The position numbers were made by a program, and so were the translations under genes. Below, one piece after another: positions 1 through 8,595 of a stretch of DNA of 57,283 bases. The stretch covers positions 1-57,283 of IMG/VR virus record IMGVR_UViG_3300032144_000012; one strand, given 5' to 3'. Positions within the stretch are counted from its first letter, which is position 1; each line of letters begins with the position of its first letter. The DNA comes from a virus. Below the pieces are notes generated by a model, which ran no database searches, was not told the DNA's origin, and saw only the letters and a program-made list of their open reading frames with translations.

Positions 1-870
1 CCGGACCTCTGCTACCACCACCGTGAGGCGAACCCGGGTCACGACCTGACGAAGCTCGACGAGCGGATCAAGGCGGTCGCGGAGGCTCGGGGTGGTGTCG
101 GCGAGTACGCGCCGGGACAGTTCGAGTCGATCGCGCGCCAGTGGGACCGGCCGAAGGCCGACAAGTCGTACCTGAACCGGGTGTGGCTGAACCAGTGGGT
201 GTCCGCTGAGGCACAGGCGTTCGACGTGAAGCGCTGGGGGGATCTCGCCCGTCCCGGGCGCATCCCGGCCGGCGAGCTCGTCACCGTCGGGTTCGACGGC
301 GCCCGGTTCCGGGACTCCACGGCGTTCGTCATCACCGACGTGGTCACCGGCACCCAAGAGCTCGCGGCGATCTGGCAGCGGCCCCTGGACGTGTCCGATG
401 AGGACGGGTGGGAGATCCCGGAGCGCGAGGTCACGGAGGCGTGGTGCGCGATCAAGGCCCGGTTCCAGGTGTGGAAGCTGTACGGCGACCCGCCGCACTG
501 GACCGAGACGATGGGCACGTGGGCCGGTGAGGACCCGGACGTCGTCGAGGAGTGGTGGACGAACCGCCCCCGCCCGATGGCGAGCGCCGTCCGGGAGTAC
601 CGGGAGGCGATGGGCGCCGGCCAGGTTGGCTGGTCCGAGGACGATCCGCTCGGCGAGGAGTTCGACACCCACGTCGGCAACGCGGGCCGCGCCTACATCA
701 ACGCGTGGGCGGACGACGGCAGCCAGTTGTTCATCCTGCAGAAGATCCACCCGGATCGGAAGTTCGACGCCGCGATGGCGGCGGTGCTCTCGTGGCAGGC
801 CCGGCTGGAGGCCCTCGCGAAGGGGGCGAAGAAGCGCGAGCCACCACAGGCGCCTCGCCGCTGGAGATGA
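1..870 (+). CDS. Terminase large subunit, C-terminal part (5' end outside window)
   Basis: The frame is open from base 1, giving 289 residues to the stop; the N-terminal ATPase half lies outside the window. The visible part is the RNase H-like nuclease domain that cuts concatemeric phage DNA during packaging. Likely metal-binding aspartates are D99 (in GFDGARFRDS), D163 (in LYGDPPHW) and D256 (in RKFDAAMA), spaced as expected for terminase nucleases. It is followed after 16 bases by the portal gene. The matching small subunit is at the other end of the window. Family is clear; the missing half (about 250-300 residues) is inferred from usual family length. Confidence 0.9.
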   Translation, partial: PDLCYHHREANPGHDLTKLDERIKAVAEARGGVGEYAPGQFESIARQWDRPKADKSYLNRVWLNQWVSAEAQAFDVKRWGDLARPGRIPAGELVTVGFDGARFRDSTAFVITDVVTGTQELAAIWQRPLDVSDEDGWEIPEREVTEAWCAIKARFQVWKLYGDPPHWTETMGTWAGEDPDVVEEWWTNRPRPMASAVREYREAMGAGQVGWSEDDPLGEEFDTHVGNAGRAYINAWADDGSQLFILQKIHPDRKFDAAMAAVLSWQARLEALAKGAKKREPPQAPRRWR

Positions 871-886
871 CCTGAGGTGGTGACTC

Positions 887-2347
887 GTGGCGGAAACTGT
901 CGAGGTCGGCGACCGCGGGTCTGACGGATGGCTCCTCGACCAGCTCGGGAGGCAGCTGCTCGCTCAGGGTGGGCAGCAGGATCAGGTGAAGGCCCTGGAC
1001 GCCTACTTCACGGGCAACCCGCCGCTGCCGGGGTCGGCGCCGAAGGCCCGTGACGCGTACCGGCTGTTCCAGAAGGTGTCTCGGCTGAACCTGGCCGAGG
1101 CGATCGTGCTGTCACGGACGAACCGGATGCTCGTGACGGGTTTCCGGACCGGCGCCGACGGCGACGAGGCGGGCGACAAGGCCGCCCGGGACCTGTGGGC
1201 CGCGTCCGACCTCGACGTGGGGGCGGCGGACGTCCACCAGGCGATGCTCGCGCACGGACGGGCCTACGTGATCGTGGCCCCGGACGACGACGCGGGCGGG
1301 GCGCCGGTGGCGACGTTCGAGGACGCCCGGCAGGTCACCACCTTGAACGACCCGCGCCGCCCGGACCGGGTTCGGGCGGGCCTGAAGGTGTTCCGCGACG
1401 AGGCGGAGGGCCTCGACTTCGCGTACCTGTACCTACCTGGCCGTGTCCTGGTGGCGTCGAAGCAGATCCCGGTCGCTGGCGCTGACACGGCGCTGGGTGG
1501 GTTCCGCGCGGCGGACTGGACGTGGGAACCGGACCGGTTCGAGAAGTACGGCGAGGGCCTCGGTGACGTCGTCGGCGTGGTGCGGTTCCTCAACCGGGCC
1601 GCGATGGGCGAGTTCGAGGCGCACACGGACACCCTCGACCGGATCAACACGATGATCCTGCAGCGTGTCGTGACTGCGGTGATGCAGGCGTTCCGGCAGC
1701 GCGCAATCGAGGGGAAGCTCCCAGAGCACGACTCGCGCGGCAACCTGATCGACTACGCCGAGGTGTTCGCGTCCGGCCCCGATGCTCTGTGGGAGCTCGG
1801 GGAGGGCGCGAAGATCTGGGAGTCGGCGGCGCTGGACCTCACCCCCATGTTGTCGTCGGTCAAGGACGACATCATGCAGCTGGCGGCGGCCACGCAGACC
1901 CCCATGCACATGTTCACGCCCGACGCCGCTGCTGGGTCAGCGGAGGGCGCCTCCCTGATGCGCGAAGGCGTCGTGGCCACCACGAAGGACCGGATCAACC
2001 GGGCCACGTCGGGGTGGCGGCGGGTCATGTCGCTGATGTTCCGGATGGCCGGCGACGAGCAGCGCGCGAACCTGGCGGAGTTGGCTCCGATCTGGGCGCC
2101 GCCCGAGCAGTGGTCGATGGCCGAGCGCGCTGACGCGTCGTCGAAGGCGAAGGACGTGCCCTGGCGGTCGCGGATGCTGCACATCTGGGGCTTCCCGTCA
2201 GACCTGGTAGACCGGATGGAGACGGAGCGGGCGACGGACGCGTTCCTTGAGCAGGCGCTCGTCGCTGCCGCTTCACCGCCGCCATCCGCGGCCTCCGCGA
2301 CGACGGCGCCTGCTGCTGAGCCGGTGGGTAGCGGTGGCGGGGCCTGA
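887..2347 (+). CDS. Portal protein
   Basis: A 486-residue protein directly after the terminase, the usual place for the dodecameric portal through which DNA enters and leaves the head. Helix-rich, with the SPP1 gp6-like pattern: an N-terminal YFTGNPPLPG-type segment, a central part with RINTMILQRV, and a C-terminal part containing TPMHMFTPDAAAGSAEGASL, common in actinophage portals. The GTG start at 887 follows a GAGGTGG ribosome site at about 874-880. The tail beyond residue 460 is Ala/Pro-rich and probably disordered. Its 3' end overlaps the next gene. Confidence 0.9.
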   Translation: MAETVEVGDRGSDGWLLDQLGRQLLAQGGQQDQVKALDAYFTGNPPLPGSAPKARDAYRLFQKVSRLNLAEAIVLSRTNRMLVTGFRTGADGDEAGDKAARDLWAASDLDVGAADVHQAMLAHGRAYVIVAPDDDAGGAPVATFEDARQVTTLNDPRRPDRVRAGLKVFRDEAEGLDFAYLYLPGRVLVASKQIPVAGADTALGGFRAADWTWEPDRFEKYGEGLGDVVGVVRFLNRAAMGEFEAHTDTLDRINTMILQRVVTAVMQAFRQRAIEGKLPEHDSRGNLIDYAEVFASGPDALWELGEGAKIWESAALDLTPMLSSVKDDIMQLAAATQTPMHMFTPDAAAGSAEGASLMREGVVATTKDRINRATSGWRRVMSLMFRMAGDEQRANLAELAPIWAPPEQWSMAERADASSKAKDVPWRSRMLHIWGFPSDLVDRMETERATDAFLEQALVAAASPPPSAASATTAPAAEPVGSGGGA

Positions 2348-3131
2348 CCGGCGGCTCATCCTCGCCGCGGTGGACGCTGAGGCGGCGTTGCAGGCGCGGA
2401 TCGGGAAGACGGTCCTTGACCTGCTCGCCGATCTGCTGAGGCGGACGCTGCGCGCGGGCGTCCCGCGGGAGCAGATCGCGCGTGACGCGGCCAGGGTGGT
2501 CACCGTCGGCCGGCGGCAGGCGTTCGGTGGTGCGGACGTGTACATGCGTCGCGCCCTGGACCTGCTCGACGTGCACTCCTCCGGTGGCGCGGGCAGCCCG
2601 ACGCCGACCCCGCGCGGCATCCCTGCGGTCGAGGAGTGGGTGCGGCCGATCGAGGAGTACCGGCACGCGCGGATCACCGGCCTGGACGCGCTTGAGGCGG
2701 AACTGCGGGCGATCACACGGGCTGAGGCGATGGCCGACCTCGACCTGGGGATGGCGCGCCGGGATGCCTACGCGGGGCGTCTCGCGTCTGCGGAGAACGT
2801 GACCGGCTGGCGGCGCATCATCCACCCGGAGCGTTCCGAGTCCGGCACGTGCGGCCTGTGTGTGGCCGCTGCTGACCGCCTGTACGGCAAGGGCGACCTG
2901 CTGCCGCTGCACGCGCGGTGCAAGTGCACCGTCCTGCCTGCCACGGCCGCGCTCGACCCGGGCCAGACGTTGAACGCCGACGAGATCGCCGCCCTGTACG
3001 AGTCGGCCGGGTCTACCGGCCGGCAGTCGCTCGCGAAGGTCCGGTTCGCAGTCCGCGAGCACGGCGAGATCGGCCCCCTGCTGGTGGACGCAGGAGACCG
3101 ATTCACCGGGCCCGAGGACATCGCGGCCTGA
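2334..3131 (+). CDS. MuF-like minor head / head morphogenesis protein
   Basis: 265 residues if started at the GTG at 2334, which overlaps the portal stop by 14 bases; the frame is open further upstream to a TTG at 2247, but that extension lies wholly inside the portal gene. The C-terminal part carries the Cys/His pattern of MuF-type proteins of actinophages (CGLC, then HARCKC, about residues 180-210). Such proteins sit inside the capsid near the portal and in some phages are linked to maturation proteases or ejected effectors. No separate capsid protease is obvious here. Function beyond head morphogenesis is not shown by the sequence. Confidence 0.75.
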   Translation: MAGPDRRLILAAVDAEAALQARIGKTVLDLLADLLRRTLRAGVPREQIARDAARVVTVGRRQAFGGADVYMRRALDLLDVHSSGGAGSPTPTPRGIPAVEEWVRPIEEYRHARITGLDALEAELRAITRAEAMADLDLGMARRDAYAGRLASAENVTGWRRIIHPERSESGTCGLCVAAADRLYGKGDLLPLHARCKCTVLPATAALDPGQTLNADEIAALYESAGSTGRQSLAKVRFAVREHGEIGPLLVDAGDRFTGPEDIAA

Positions 3132-3181
3132 CGCACATCTGAGCCACCCGACCCCGTGAGGGGCGCGGGTACTTCGGCACG

Positions 3182-3302
3182 CCCGGAAGGGGCGGCCGGT
3201 CACCATCCCGGAAGGGGAGTCCCCGCATGTCCCGCATGCTCGCCCGCGTCACCCTGCCCGACCACACCCTCACCTCCGCGAATCCGTGGCTCCCGGAAGG
3301 GG
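3182..3302 (+). repeat. Three direct copies of CCCGGAAGGGG
   Basis: The 11-base sequence occurs at 3182-3192, 3207-3217 and 3292-3302. The first two lie in the 95-base gap before the scaffold gene, the second overlapping its ribosome site region, and the third is inside the scaffold coding sequence. Each unit is itself nearly palindromic (CCC...GGGG). Possibly a control element for scaffold/capsid expression, or chance in a GC-rich leader. Confidence 0.5.
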
Positions 3303-3805
3303 ACGACGGCGCCTCTGGCGGCGGGGGCGGCGACGGACAGCAGGACAACGGCGCCGACCACTGGAAGTCACAGGCGCGCACCTGGGAGTCCCGCGCCAAC
3401 GCCGACAAGGCGGCACGGGAGAAGGCTGAAGCGGAGCTCGCGAAGGTCCGCAAGGCCAACCAGTCCGCCGAGGAGAAGGCGCTGGAAGCGGCGCGCGACG
3501 AGGGGCGAAAGGCCGCTCTCGCGGAGGTCGCCACCGAGCGTGTCGCTACCCGCCTCGAAGCCGTCCTGTCCTCCGACCGGCGCGGTGTCAGCGAGCAGCA
3601 GCGGAAGGCGCTTCTCGCCCGGATCAACGTCACCTCGTTCCTCGACGCCGAAGGGCGTCTCGACGACAAGGCGATCACCGAGTGGGCCAACGAAGTGGCC
3701 CCCGAGCGGACCCGCGACTTCGGTCAGGGCCGCGACCGCGGCGGCAACGCCAAGACCACCGACATGAGCTCCCTCATCCGCGAGCAGGTCGCGAAGCGGC
3801 GGTAG
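3227..3805 (+). CDS. Capsid scaffolding protein
   Basis: 192 residues placed just before the major capsid gene, the classic scaffold position. After a Gly-rich stretch (about residues 28-42) it has a charged, Ala/Lys/Glu-rich helix predicted to form a coiled coil (about 45-105), then a basic C-terminus ending in QVAKRR, the part that usually contacts the capsid protein. The ATG at 3227 follows AAGGGGAG. It would direct procapsid assembly and leave before or during DNA filling. Low sequence conservation in this family makes position and composition the main evidence. Confidence 0.8.
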   Translation: MSRMLARVTLPDHTLTSANPWLPEGDDGASGGGGGDGQQDNGADHWKSQARTWESRANADKAAREKAEAELAKVRKANQSAEEKALEAARDEGRKAALAEVATERVATRLEAVLSSDRRGVSEQQRKALLARINVTSFLDAEGRLDDKAITEWANEVAPERTRDFGQGRDRGGNAKTTDMSSLIREQVAKRR

Positions 3806-3862
3806 CCGCCCACCACTGCGCGCCGGGACTCTCCCCTTACCGATCACAAGGAGTGATCCGCG

Positions 3863-4840
3863 ATGGCGTACGACAGCCTGACCGATCGGACTGACGCCCA
3901 GGCGCTCATCCCCGAAGAGGTCTCCCGCATCATGCTGGGCAAGGCGGTGGAGCAGTCCACCGTCCTCCAGATGTTCCGCCACGTCCCCGTCCGCAGCGCG
4001 CAGGTGCGGTTCCCGATCCTGTCCGCGCTGCCCTACGCCTACTGGGTCAGCGGCGACACCGGTCTCAAGCAGACCACCGACGCGGCCTGGACGAACAAGT
4101 ACCTGAACGTCGAGGAGATCGCGGCGATCCTGCCGATCCCGGACTCGGTCGTGGCCGACACCCAGGAGAACATCTGGGACTCGATCATGCCGCACCTCAC
4201 GGAGGCGTTCGCGCGTGTCCTCGACGAGGCTGTGTTCTTCGGTGTGAACGCGCCGTCGTCGTTCCCCGACGACATCCTCACCGCGGTCATCGCCGCGTCG
4301 AACACGGTCACCGAGGGCTCGCACAACGCCGCGGCCGGCGGGTTCTACGGCGACCTCGACGAGCTGTACGGCCTCGTGGAGGCCGACGGGTTCGAGGTGA
4401 CGGGCTTCGCGGCGGCGACGTCGGCGAAGTCGAAGCTGCGGGCGGCCCGCAACTCGCAGGGTGACCGTCTCGACGGGAACCGGGTGTCCGGTGACCTGCG
4501 GACCCTGGACGGCCTGCCGGTGAGCTACGGCATGAAGGGCCAGTTCCCGGTCGCCACGGTCAGCCAGAGCCCGAGCGACACCGACGGCGTCCGCCTGTTC
4601 GGCGGGGACTTCTCGGAGTTCGTCGTCGGCGTCCGGCAGGACATCACGATGAAGGTGCTCACCGAGGCCGTCATCCAGGACAACACGGGCGCGATCGTCT
4701 ACAACCTCGCCCAGCAGGACATGACGGCAGTGCGGCTCACGTTCCGGGTCGGCTGGCAGGTGTCGAACCGGATCAACTACTCGAACACGAACTCGTCGAC
4801 CCGGTACCCGGTCGGCGCGATCATCGTGACGGGCACCTGA
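3863..4840 (+). CDS. Major capsid protein, HK97 fold
   Basis: 325 residues, about the usual size for an actinophage HK97-like capsid protein without a long N-terminal delta domain, consistent with a separate scaffold gene upstream. Internal features include the PVRSAQVRFPIL strand and WVSGDTGLKQTTDA loop, then the P-domain-like helix LNVEEIAAILPIPDSVVADT, seen in many phage capsid proteins. A strong ribosome site (AAGGAGTG) precedes the ATG, fitting high expression. It forms the icosahedral shell. Confidence 0.9.
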   Translation: MAYDSLTDRTDAQALIPEEVSRIMLGKAVEQSTVLQMFRHVPVRSAQVRFPILSALPYAYWVSGDTGLKQTTDAAWTNKYLNVEEIAAILPIPDSVVADTQENIWDSIMPHLTEAFARVLDEAVFFGVNAPSSFPDDILTAVIAASNTVTEGSHNAAAGGFYGDLDELYGLVEADGFEVTGFAAATSAKSKLRAARNSQGDRLDGNRVSGDLRTLDGLPVSYGMKGQFPVATVSQSPSDTDGVRLFGGDFSEFVVGVRQDITMKVLTEAVIQDNTGAIVYNLAQQDMTAVRLTFRVGWQVSNRINYSNTNSSTRYPVGAIIVTGT

Positions 4841-5133
4841 TGGCCGCGCGGAGGACGGCGGCCCCGAAGCCGCCCGAGGACACCAAGGCCGCTGACGAGG
4901 CCACCGAGTCCGTCGAGGAGGAGTCGGTCGAGGCCCCCGTCGAGGAGGAGGCCGCCGCCGAGGTCGATCAGGCTGAGGAGGCGGACGTCCCGGCATCCAC
5001 CGCGCGGGGCGCCTCCCGGCCCCTGCGGTTCGTCACCCCACAGGGTGTCCCCCTGAACATCCAGAGCAAGGGCGAGCCTGCCCGTCAGGTGCAGTCCGGT
5101 CTCGGCCGGCCGCTGCGATTCGGAGGTAAGTGA
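4840..5133 (+). CDS. Small acidic head-region protein, unknown function
   Basis: 97 residues; the ATG overlaps the capsid stop by one base, so it is probably coupled to capsid translation. The first two thirds are low-complexity, rich in Glu, Ala, Pro and Val (many EEE and VEA runs); the end is basic with two similar RPLRF segments (in ASRPLRFVT and GRPLRFGG). Likely disordered. Position suggests a capsid accessory or head-tail protein, but no family is recognised. Confidence 0.6.
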   Translation: MAARRTAAPKPPEDTKAADEATESVEEESVEAPVEEEAAAEVDQAEEADVPASTARGASRPLRFVTPQGVPLNIQSKGEPARQVQSGLGRPLRFGGK

Positions 5134-5543
5134 TGTCCTCGGCCGCTCCGCTCACGCGGACCTTCCAGTTCGCTGCCCCCGCCGTCGGCACGGCGGGCAA
5201 CGACGACACCGCCCCCGCGTTCATCGCACCGTTCGCGTGCACGGTGACCGCCGTCGAGTTCGTCGCGAAGTCCACCCTGACGGGTGCAGCGACGAACTAC
5301 CGCTCGCACTCCCTGGTGAACAAGGGTGCTGCCGGTGCTGGAACGACCGTCGTCGCCACGCTGGCGTACGACTCGACCGGTGTCGTCGCGACCGCGCTCG
5401 ACGCGAAGGCGCTCACCCTGTCGGCGACCGCTGCGAACCTCGTCCTCGCCGAGGGTGACGTTCTGCAGTGGAAGTCGGACCACACCGCGTCGGGTCTCGC
5501 CGACCCGGGCGGAATCGTCCGCGTCACTGTCAGCCGGTCCTGA
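5133..5543 (+). CDS. Putative head decoration / head fibre protein
   Basis: 136 residues, rich in beta-strand-forming Thr, Val and Ala, with no charged low-complexity regions. The ATG at 5133 is preceded by GGAGGT at 5122; a GTG at 5130 is an alternative. Composition and position directly after the capsid genes match phage decoration or head-fibre proteins that bind the outer shell, but no diagnostic motif is visible, so this is inference from context. Confidence 0.5.
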   Translation: MSSAAPLTRTFQFAAPAVGTAGNDDTAPAFIAPFACTVTAVEFVAKSTLTGAATNYRSHSLVNKGAAGAGTTVVATLAYDSTGVVATALDAKALTLSATAANLVLAEGDVLQWKSDHTASGLADPGGIVRVTVSRS

Positions 5544-5555
5544 TCGGGGCCGCTG

Positions 5556-6008
5556 ATGTCCGCGTGGGCGACCGTCGAAGACGTGCAGGACATGTACGAG
5601 TCGACGGTCCCCGCGCGGACTCAGGCGGTCCTGGACCGGGTGGAGCGGCGGCTCGCCCAGGCGGTCCCGGACATCTCGTCCAGGATCGAGCTCGACCCGG
5701 ACGAGGACGGCTACCTCGACGTGGACGCCGTAAGGGACGTGGTGGTCGACGCCACCATTCGGCTGTTGCAGAACCCGCGCGGGTTCACGTACGAGCGTGA
5801 CGGCGACTATGCGGTCGGATACAGCAAGCAGGGGTCGGGCTGGTTCACCGACGAGGAACTCTCCGTCCTGCGCCCGGTCGCGGCCGGCGGACCGCGGACG
5901 ATCGGTGTATCGCCCGGCCTGACTCCGCCCGCGTCGTGTCCGCCACCTCGGGATTCCACCGCCTGGACGGGTGATCGTCTCGCTGGGTCGCGCGGAGACC
6001 TTCCGTGA
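5556..6008 (+). CDS. Head-tail connector (Gp19/Gp15/Gp42-like)
   Basis: 150 residues. It opens with WATVEDVQDMYESTVP, followed by a helix pattern (LDRVERRLAQAVP) and a conserved-looking RDVVVDATIRLLQNPRGF segment, the layout of the small all-helical adaptor that docks under the portal. The C-terminal 35 residues are Pro/Arg-rich and look unstructured. Its stop overlaps the next start (GTGA), in a run of neck genes ordered adaptor, stopper, HK97 gp10-like, terminator. Confidence 0.75.
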   Translation: MSAWATVEDVQDMYESTVPARTQAVLDRVERRLAQAVPDISSRIELDPDEDGYLDVDAVRDVVVDATIRLLQNPRGFTYERDGDYAVGYSKQGSGWFTDEELSVLRPVAAGGPRTIGVSPGLTPPASCPPPRDSTAWTGDRLAGSRGDLP

Positions 6009-6346
6009 GCCTGCTCGACAACCCGACCGATGTCCTGCAGGTGTACGTGGAGGTCGACGGCACCGACAGCGACGGCAACGTCGTGAAGGTGCCCGGCGGA
6101 ACGCCTGTCGAGGTGAAGGGCCGGGTGCAGCCGTTCCGGCCGAACTCGGAGTCGTCGACGGGTGGTCAGGTCACGACGACGACGTATCAGTACATCGGCC
6201 GGACGTGGCCGTCCGGCGCGTTCGCTGCCGTGCAGTGGGATGGCCGCTGGTGGGACGTGGACGGTGAGCCGATGTGGTCGCGGGGTTCTGAGGCGACCCG
6301 GCACGTGACGGTCCGGTTGAGGGCTCGCGGTCCGCTGGAGGTGTAG
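6005..6346 (+). CDS. Putative head closure / stopper protein
   Basis: 113 residues started at a GTG overlapping the upstream stop. Mostly beta-strand pattern (VQVYVEVDG, VEVKGRVQPF, TYQYIGRTW, AAVQWDGRWWDV), typical of the small beta-barrel stopper that plugs the neck after packaging. Assigned from fold pattern and gene order; sequence motifs are weak. Confidence 0.6.
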   Translation: MSLLDNPTDVLQVYVEVDGTDSDGNVVKVPGGTPVEVKGRVQPFRPNSESSTGGQVTTTTYQYIGRTWPSGAFAAVQWDGRWWDVDGEPMWSRGSEATRHVTVRLRARGPLEV

Positions 6347-6350
6347 TCCG

Positions 6351-6650
6351 GTGGCGTCGGTAACCGAAAAGCTCGAGCTTCTGGTCGCGGGCATGCCTGG
6401 CGTGCGGAATGCGCGTGAGGAGCTCGCGGAGGAGCTGGGCCGGGAGGCGCAGTGGCGTCTCGGGCAGCACCGGGAGACCGGTGACGCGTCGATCGAGGTC
6501 GTGCATGACCGGCTCGACTCGTACGTGGTCCTCGATGATGACGCGTCGCTGTCGATCGAGTTCGGTCGTGGTGAGTTCACCCGCCCGGACGGTGTGAAGG
6601 TCGGCGCGATGGAGGGCCTGCACATCCTCCGTGACACTGCGGGCGGCTGA
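6351..6650 (+). CDS. HK97 gp10-like neck/tail joining protein
   Basis: 99 residues. It begins with a helix (VTEKLELLVAGMPGVRNARE) and then beta strands carrying DASIEV, DSYVVLDDD and SLSIEFG, the arrangement of HK97 gp10-like or DUF5403-type proteins lying between stopper and tail terminator in actinophages. It probably joins the head neck to the tail tube. No catalytic motif. Confidence 0.6.
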   Translation: MASVTEKLELLVAGMPGVRNAREELAEELGREAQWRLGQHRETGDASIEVVHDRLDSYVVLDDDASLSIEFGRGEFTRPDGVKVGAMEGLHILRDTAGG

Positions 6651-6652
6651 CC

Positions 6653-7063
6653 GTGTGGGGTGACGCGCAGGCCGTGTGCCTGGCGTACGCGCGCACGTCG
6701 ATCCCGGAGGCGCCGGGCGGGTGGCGGGTGCAGTCGGAGTTGCCGGCCGACTGGATCGCACGGTCGGCTACGGGCTTGTTCGTGGTGCGCGTGTCGGGGT
6801 CTCCGTCGCCGCTGGACTCCCGCTTCGACTGGCTCGGTCAGGCGATCGATGTGGACGCGTACGTGCCCGCTGACGGTGGCCGCGCCAGCGCGTTGGAGGC
6901 GATCCACGCGTTCAAGACCGCCCTCGTCGAGGGCGCGCACGTCACGGGTGCGGGGCGGACGAACTCGCCGCCGGAGATCGTGACCGTCCCGTTCAAGTTC
7001 CCCACCACCCCGCCGGGCGTGGCCCGGTACGTAGCGGCGTTCCGCGCCGTGTTCACGGCCTGA
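6653..7063 (+). CDS. Tail terminator protein
   Basis: 136 residues, GTG start two bases after the previous stop. The order (after gp10-like, before major tail protein), the size, and the alternating alpha/beta pattern with a long strand (GLFVVRVSG) and late FRAVFTA fit the ring protein that caps the growing tail tube and joins it to the head. No sequence motif is decisive. Confidence 0.65.
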   Translation: MWGDAQAVCLAYARTSIPEAPGGWRVQSELPADWIARSATGLFVVRVSGSPSPLDSRFDWLGQAIDVDAYVPADGGRASALEAIHAFKTALVEGAHVTGAGRTNSPPEIVTVPFKFPTTPPGVARYVAAFRAVFTA

Positions 7064-7145
7064 CCCCCACCTTCTACCCCCTCACCGCCCGGTGCTGGGG
7101 GTCGCCCGCATGCCCCCGTTCACCCCCTCGGTCTGAGGAGTTCTC

Positions 7146-7727
7146 ATGTCGCTCGATTCCACGGCGGTCGTCCTCCCGGGCCGCGGCTACATCTTCATCC
7201 ACAACACGCCCGGTCAGGCGTCCCCGGCGACCACGGTGTCCGCGCTGGACGCGCTGGACCTGGAGGCGGCGACGATCGCGACGACGTGGCGGAACCTGGG
7301 CCACACGTCCCGGGAGAACTCCGTCACCCGGTTCCGGGACGGCGGCGACACCACCACGCTCGGTTCGTGGCAGGCGGACTCGCTGTTCGCGTCCACGGAG
7401 CCGGTGACGCAGGGCCTCACGTTCAACCCGCTCCAGTTCTCCAACGACGTCCTCCTCGCGTACGAGGGCGGCGGCGACATCACCGCGGAAGACCTGTTCG
7501 ACCTGCCGGATTCGCCGATCGCGCAGGAGAAGGCCCTGTTCCTGGTGATGGTGTCCGGTTCGACGCGGGTGGGTCTGTACGTGCCGAAGGTGGCGCTGTC
7601 GGCGGCGGACGGGTCGGAGGCTGACCCGTCAGCGCTGTACGAGTGGCCGCTGCGCGCGACGTTCCTGAAGATGACGTCCCTGCCGCTGGCGCAGTGGGTC
7701 CGGTCCGGGCTCGGTACGCCCGAGTAG
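7146..7727 (+). CDS. Major tail (tube) protein
   Basis: 193 residues with a strong GAGGAG ribosome site. Starts with VVLPGRGYIFIHNTPGQASP, a beta-rich opening seen in actinophage tube proteins, and contains a GGDTTTLGSWQADSL loop typical of the tube fold. It polymerises around the tape measure to form the flexible, non-contractile tail. A 15-bp stem-loop right after the gene would lower readthrough into the chaperone genes, fitting the high demand for tube protein. Confidence 0.85.
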   Translation: MSLDSTAVVLPGRGYIFIHNTPGQASPATTVSALDALDLEAATIATTWRNLGHTSRENSVTRFRDGGDTTTLGSWQADSLFASTEPVTQGLTFNPLQFSNDVLLAYEGGGDITAEDLFDLPDSPIAQEKALFLVMVSGSTRVGLYVPKVALSAADGSEADPSALYEWPLRATFLKMTSLPLAQWVRSGLGTPE

Positions 7728-7734
7728 TCCTCGC

Positions 7735-7774
7735 CACCCTCGGCCCGTCTCGTGCGGGCGACGGGCCGAGGGTG
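7735..7774 (+). terminator. Strong stem-loop after major tail gene
   Basis: A perfect 15-bp stem: CACCCTCGGCCCGTC at 7735-7749 pairs with GACGGGCCGAGGGTG at 7760-7774, loop of 10. There is no T-run, so it is probably a partial terminator or mRNA-protecting structure separating head/tube genes from the low-abundance tail chaperone and tape measure genes. Confidence 0.75.
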
Positions 7775-7807
7775 CCCGCACCAGCCCGCAGAAGGTGAGG
7801 GGTCCGC

Positions 7808-8200
7808 ATGCCCCCGAAGCAGAGCAAGGTCATCACGCAGGACGGCGAGCCGGTCGAGGCGCCGACCACGACGAAGCGGCAGGCGAAAGAGGTCGGCGCG
7901 GGTGTCGTGAAGCCCGGCGGGTCACCCGAGGTGGTGCCGTGGCGGCTGACCACCCGCCGCCAGAAGGCCGCTTGGGGTCCGGTCGTGGACTTCTTCAAGG
8001 GTGACGACGCGTCCATTACGGGCACGTGGCAGCTGTACTCGGACATCGTGGACGCCATCGTCGCGGTCTCCCTGGTCCCCATCGAGGGGAAGGGGTGGGG
8101 CGAGCAGGCGTCCGACGACGACCTGATGACGTTCGCCGGCTGGTACCTCGAAGGGATCAACGAGGCCGAGGGGGAAGCGACGGCCTCGCCGACTTCTTAG
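7808..8200 (+). CDS. Tail assembly chaperone, short form (gpG-like)
   Basis: 130 residues, between the tube protein and tape measure, the invariable location of the gpG/gpGT chaperones in long-tailed phages. N-terminus is basic (PPKQSKVITQD), the middle holds WGPVVDFFKGDDAS. A GGGGGAA run near its 3' end allows a -1 frameshift into the downstream frame, giving the long form. It binds the tape measure protein during tail assembly and is not in the virion. Confidence 0.85.
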   Translation: MPPKQSKVITQDGEPVEAPTTTKRQAKEVGAGVVKPGGSPEVVPWRLTTRRQKAAWGPVVDFFKGDDASITGTWQLYSDIVDAIVAVSLVPIEGKGWGEQASDDDLMTFAGWYLEGINEAEGEATASPTS

Positions 8201-8592
8201 ACGAGTACGGCGAGGCCATCGAGGCCGACTTCCAGAGGTTCTATCGGGAGGACTCCCGGCACGTCCTTCTCGCCGACGGCGGACCGGGGCGGTTGACGCC
8301 CCGCCGGTTCTGGGTGCTCGTGTCTGGGCTCCCGCTGGACGGGGCGTTCGCCGCGCACCTGCGCGCCGCGGCCCGCACGGAGCAGGACGCGACCGGGCAG
8401 GAGCCGCCGATGTGGCGGGCCTACTTCGGTCGCACCCCGCTGTGGGAGCTCGTCGCGGACCTGTTCGACCTCACCCACCAGATCGCGGCCGGGAAGAAGC
8501 GGATCCAGCCGTACCCACGCGACCCGAAACCGCAGCAGCCGCAACAGCGGGTCCTGCGCATCGACGAGCTCACGGACGACATGTGGGGGTGA
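7808..8592 (+). CDS. Tail assembly chaperone, long form by -1 frameshift (gpGT-like)
   Basis: Predicted join of 7808..8176 and 8176..8592, about 261 residues. The downstream frame has no good start of its own at the junction and continues the protein smoothly with SDGLADFLDEYGEAIEADF. It ends 3 bases before the tape measure start. The C-terminal part (MWRAYFGRTPLWELVADLFD) matches the helical T domain pattern of actinophage chaperones. The exact slip point is inferred from the GGGGGAA sequence. Confidence 0.75.
8170..8176 (+). other. Programmed -1 frameshift slippery site GGGGGAA
   Basis: In the upstream frame the ribosome reads GAG GGG GAA; the heptamer G GGG GAA lets the P-site tRNA re-pair one base back on GGG. 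It lies 24 bases before the short-form stop codon (8198-8200), where such sites fall in tail chaperone genes. Confidence 0.7.
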
Positions 8593-8595
8593 GTC

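Noticed and set aside
2025-3206. 393-codon reverse open frame over portal and MuF-like genes
   Set aside because: Arg/Pro-rich shadow of two well-supported forward genes; no ribosome site or motif.
3368-4996. 542-codon reverse open frame over scaffold and capsid genes
   Set aside because: Shadow frame; composition typical of antisense GC-rich sequence.
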